Source: Phycisphaerales bacterium | GTDB lineage: Bacteria; Planctomycetota; Phycisphaerae; Phycisphaerales; UBA1924 | Assembly: GCA_020853815.1 (NCBI GenBank) | Contig: JADYYE010000079.1 | Coordinates: forward strand, 1 to 52,252 | Direction: 5' to 3' | DNA: 52,252 nt | Part shown: in pieces, positions 51,421 to 52,252 of the stretch | Numbering within the stretch: position 1 is the first letter of the stretch | Layout of the letters: the number at the start of each line of letters is the position of its first letter | The notes under the pieces: generated by a model | What the model was told of the DNA's origin: nothing | Database searches by the model: none | Seen by the model: the letters and a program-made list of their open reading frames with translations, nothing else | Program-made: the position numbers and the translations under genes

Positions 51421-51693
51421 CTAGTGCGGCCCACCCGGCTGAATCTCGATGCAGAAGGCATCGGCCCAGATGGGATCGCAGCCGCCGTTCCCGCTGCACC
51501 TGTACTTGGGACCAAGGTCCTTGCAGTCCATGTTCAGGCACTCGGTGACGGATTGCGAGCCGCAGGTCTGCGTGAAGCAGCAGTTCGTACTGCTGCCCCT
51601 CTCACCCGCCAGCGCCCAGGCCGCCGCCAGACTCAGCCCGACGCCCGCGACCACCGAACGAACCGACGCAAAGGCCCTCAAACGCGTAGTCAT
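51421..51693 (-). CDS. Small secreted Cys-rich protein
   Basis: The protein has 90 residues. A signal peptide (VRSVVAGVGLSLAAAWALAGE) is followed by eight cysteines in about 60 residues (NCCFTQTCGS, ECLNMDCKDLG, RCSGNGGCD, FCIE). Even cysteine number and export suggest disulfide bonds. Its start overlaps the stop of the MauE-like gene (ATGA). No family recognised. Confidence 0.7.
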   Translation of the reverse strand: MTTRLRAFASVRSVVAGVGLSLAAAWALAGERGSSTNCCFTQTCGSQSVTECLNMDCKDLGPKYRCSGNGGCDPIWADAFCIEIQPGGPH

Positions 51694-52187
51694 GCAGCCT
51701 CCGATCCTTCTACTCGTGAGTCGCACGATGTGTTCAACATCATCGAGGCAACAAGCCCGATGACGCTCACGATCAAGAAACTCCCGGTGCGAGCAAACTC
51801 TCCCCCACGCGAGGTTGCCTGGAGGAACGGAATGCCCACATGCCCGCAGCCACACGATGCGTTCGCTCCCGTCCAGGCGAGATGTCCGATCCAGCCGAGG
51901 AAGATCACGAGGCAGATCGTCGAGGCCAGCAACGCACGTCGCTGCATCCAACCGCTCAACAGCCACGCTCCCCAAATGACTTCGCACACGATGAGCGGCC
52001 AGAACGAGCGGGCTCCCCAATCAACCCCCATCACCGCGGAGATGGACTCAATCGTCGCCGAGGGCTTGGCCGCCTTGGCGAAGGCAAACGTGACGAACAC
52101 GAGCCCGAGCGCGATCGAAGCAAAGTCGGCGGCTCGCTTGATATTGCAGCGCGAAAAGACTTCGCCGGGAGCGACTCTCTTCCCCAA
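51690..52187 (-). CDS. MauE/DoxX-like four-helix membrane protein
   Basis: The protein has 165 residues. Four hydrophobic segments are visible (FASIALGLVFVTFAFAKA; FWPLIVCEVIWGAWLLSG; ALLASTICLVIFLGWIGHLAW; FLIVSVIGLVASMML). The loop ASCGCGHVG contains a CxC pair, as in MauE-like redox membrane proteins. Such proteins help disulfide formation in partner proteins. Its partner here would be the overlapping Cys-rich secreted protein. Confidence 0.75.
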   Translation of the reverse strand: MGKRVAPGEVFSRCNIKRAADFASIALGLVFVTFAFAKAAKPSATIESISAVMGVDWGARSFWPLIVCEVIWGAWLLSGWMQRRALLASTICLVIFLGWIGHLAWTGANASCGCGHVGIPFLQATSRGGEFARTGSFLIVSVIGLVASMMLNTSCDSRVEGSEAA

Positions 52188-52230
52188 ATCCTGCTTCGCA
52201 TCCCCGTGATTCAGCGAATCAATCGCCGGA

Positions 52231-52252
52231 GGGGGGGGGGGGGGGGGGGGGG
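52231..52252 (+). other. Terminal poly-G run, probable sequencing artefact
   Basis: The window ends in 22 consecutive G residues. In a sequence-complex region this is typical of two-colour sequencing read ends or assembly edges. It carries no biological information and may hide the true continuation of the region. Confidence 0.7.

Overview
The window looks like a GC-rich Planctomycetota chromosome, most likely class Phycisphaerae. The pointers are secreted proteins ending in paired DxNxDGxxNxxDYDxF (GC-type dockerin-like) motifs, a LEPR-XLL-like N-terminus, a PEP-CTERM-like tail, a prepilin-type protein, and rplK-rplA-rplJ not followed by rplL. The taxonomy is inferred from these signatures, not from a marker-gene tree.

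Positions 1 to about 27,240 are accessory DNA. They look like an integrated mobilizable element abutting the 3' end of a tRNA-Ala(CGC) gene (27238-27310, minus strand). The left edge (1-1970) is a graveyard of IS5- and IS630-family fragments around a lower-GC ankyrin-repeat gene. Then come an ArdC-type antirestriction protein, a DUF4062-like protein (TIR/deoxyribosyltransferase-like fold), a MobF relaxase-helicase, and a 1544-residue protein reading as PD-(D/E)xK-like nuclease, STAND-type ATPase and HEAT-like repeats (an Avs-like architecture). Next is an overlapping minus-strand operon: RHH antitoxin, PIN toxin, tyrosine recombinase. Further cargo includes a large secreted beta-propeller/CBM/alpha-toroid protein, a HEAT plus winged-helix protein, and a sigma-factor-like protein. 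The second mobilization block holds a TraD/TraG-like coupling ATPase without a membrane domain, flanked by two small membrane proteins, several small unknown proteins, and a large serine recombinase whose frame runs into the tRNA. No VirB-like channel genes are present, so the element would need a helper to transfer.

The most striking non-coding feature is 24228-24467: 240 bp made of 30 consecutive 8-bp units of consensus TCNNNNCG, with G at the eighth position in all 30. A dif-like site sits at 13802-13829, just upstream of the toxin-antitoxin-recombinase operon. Paired inverted repeats at 3135-3179 are an oriT candidate.

From 27,240 to the end the DNA is core-like. It holds a znuACB zinc importer behind a Zur-like box; gyrB followed by a DUF2971 gene; a SUMF1-domain protein overlapping a dockerin-type secreted protein; an SGNH hydrolase; a LysM-L,D-transpeptidase; 5-formyltetrahydrofolate cyclo-ligase; rarA; an aldehyde dehydrogenase of the ketoglutarate-semialdehyde type; rplK-rplA-rplJ with a strong terminator; a beta-helix dockerin protein; and a prepilin-like gene cluster ending in a MauE-like protein and a Cys-rich secreted protein. 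The window ends in a 22-base G run that is probably a sequencing artefact.
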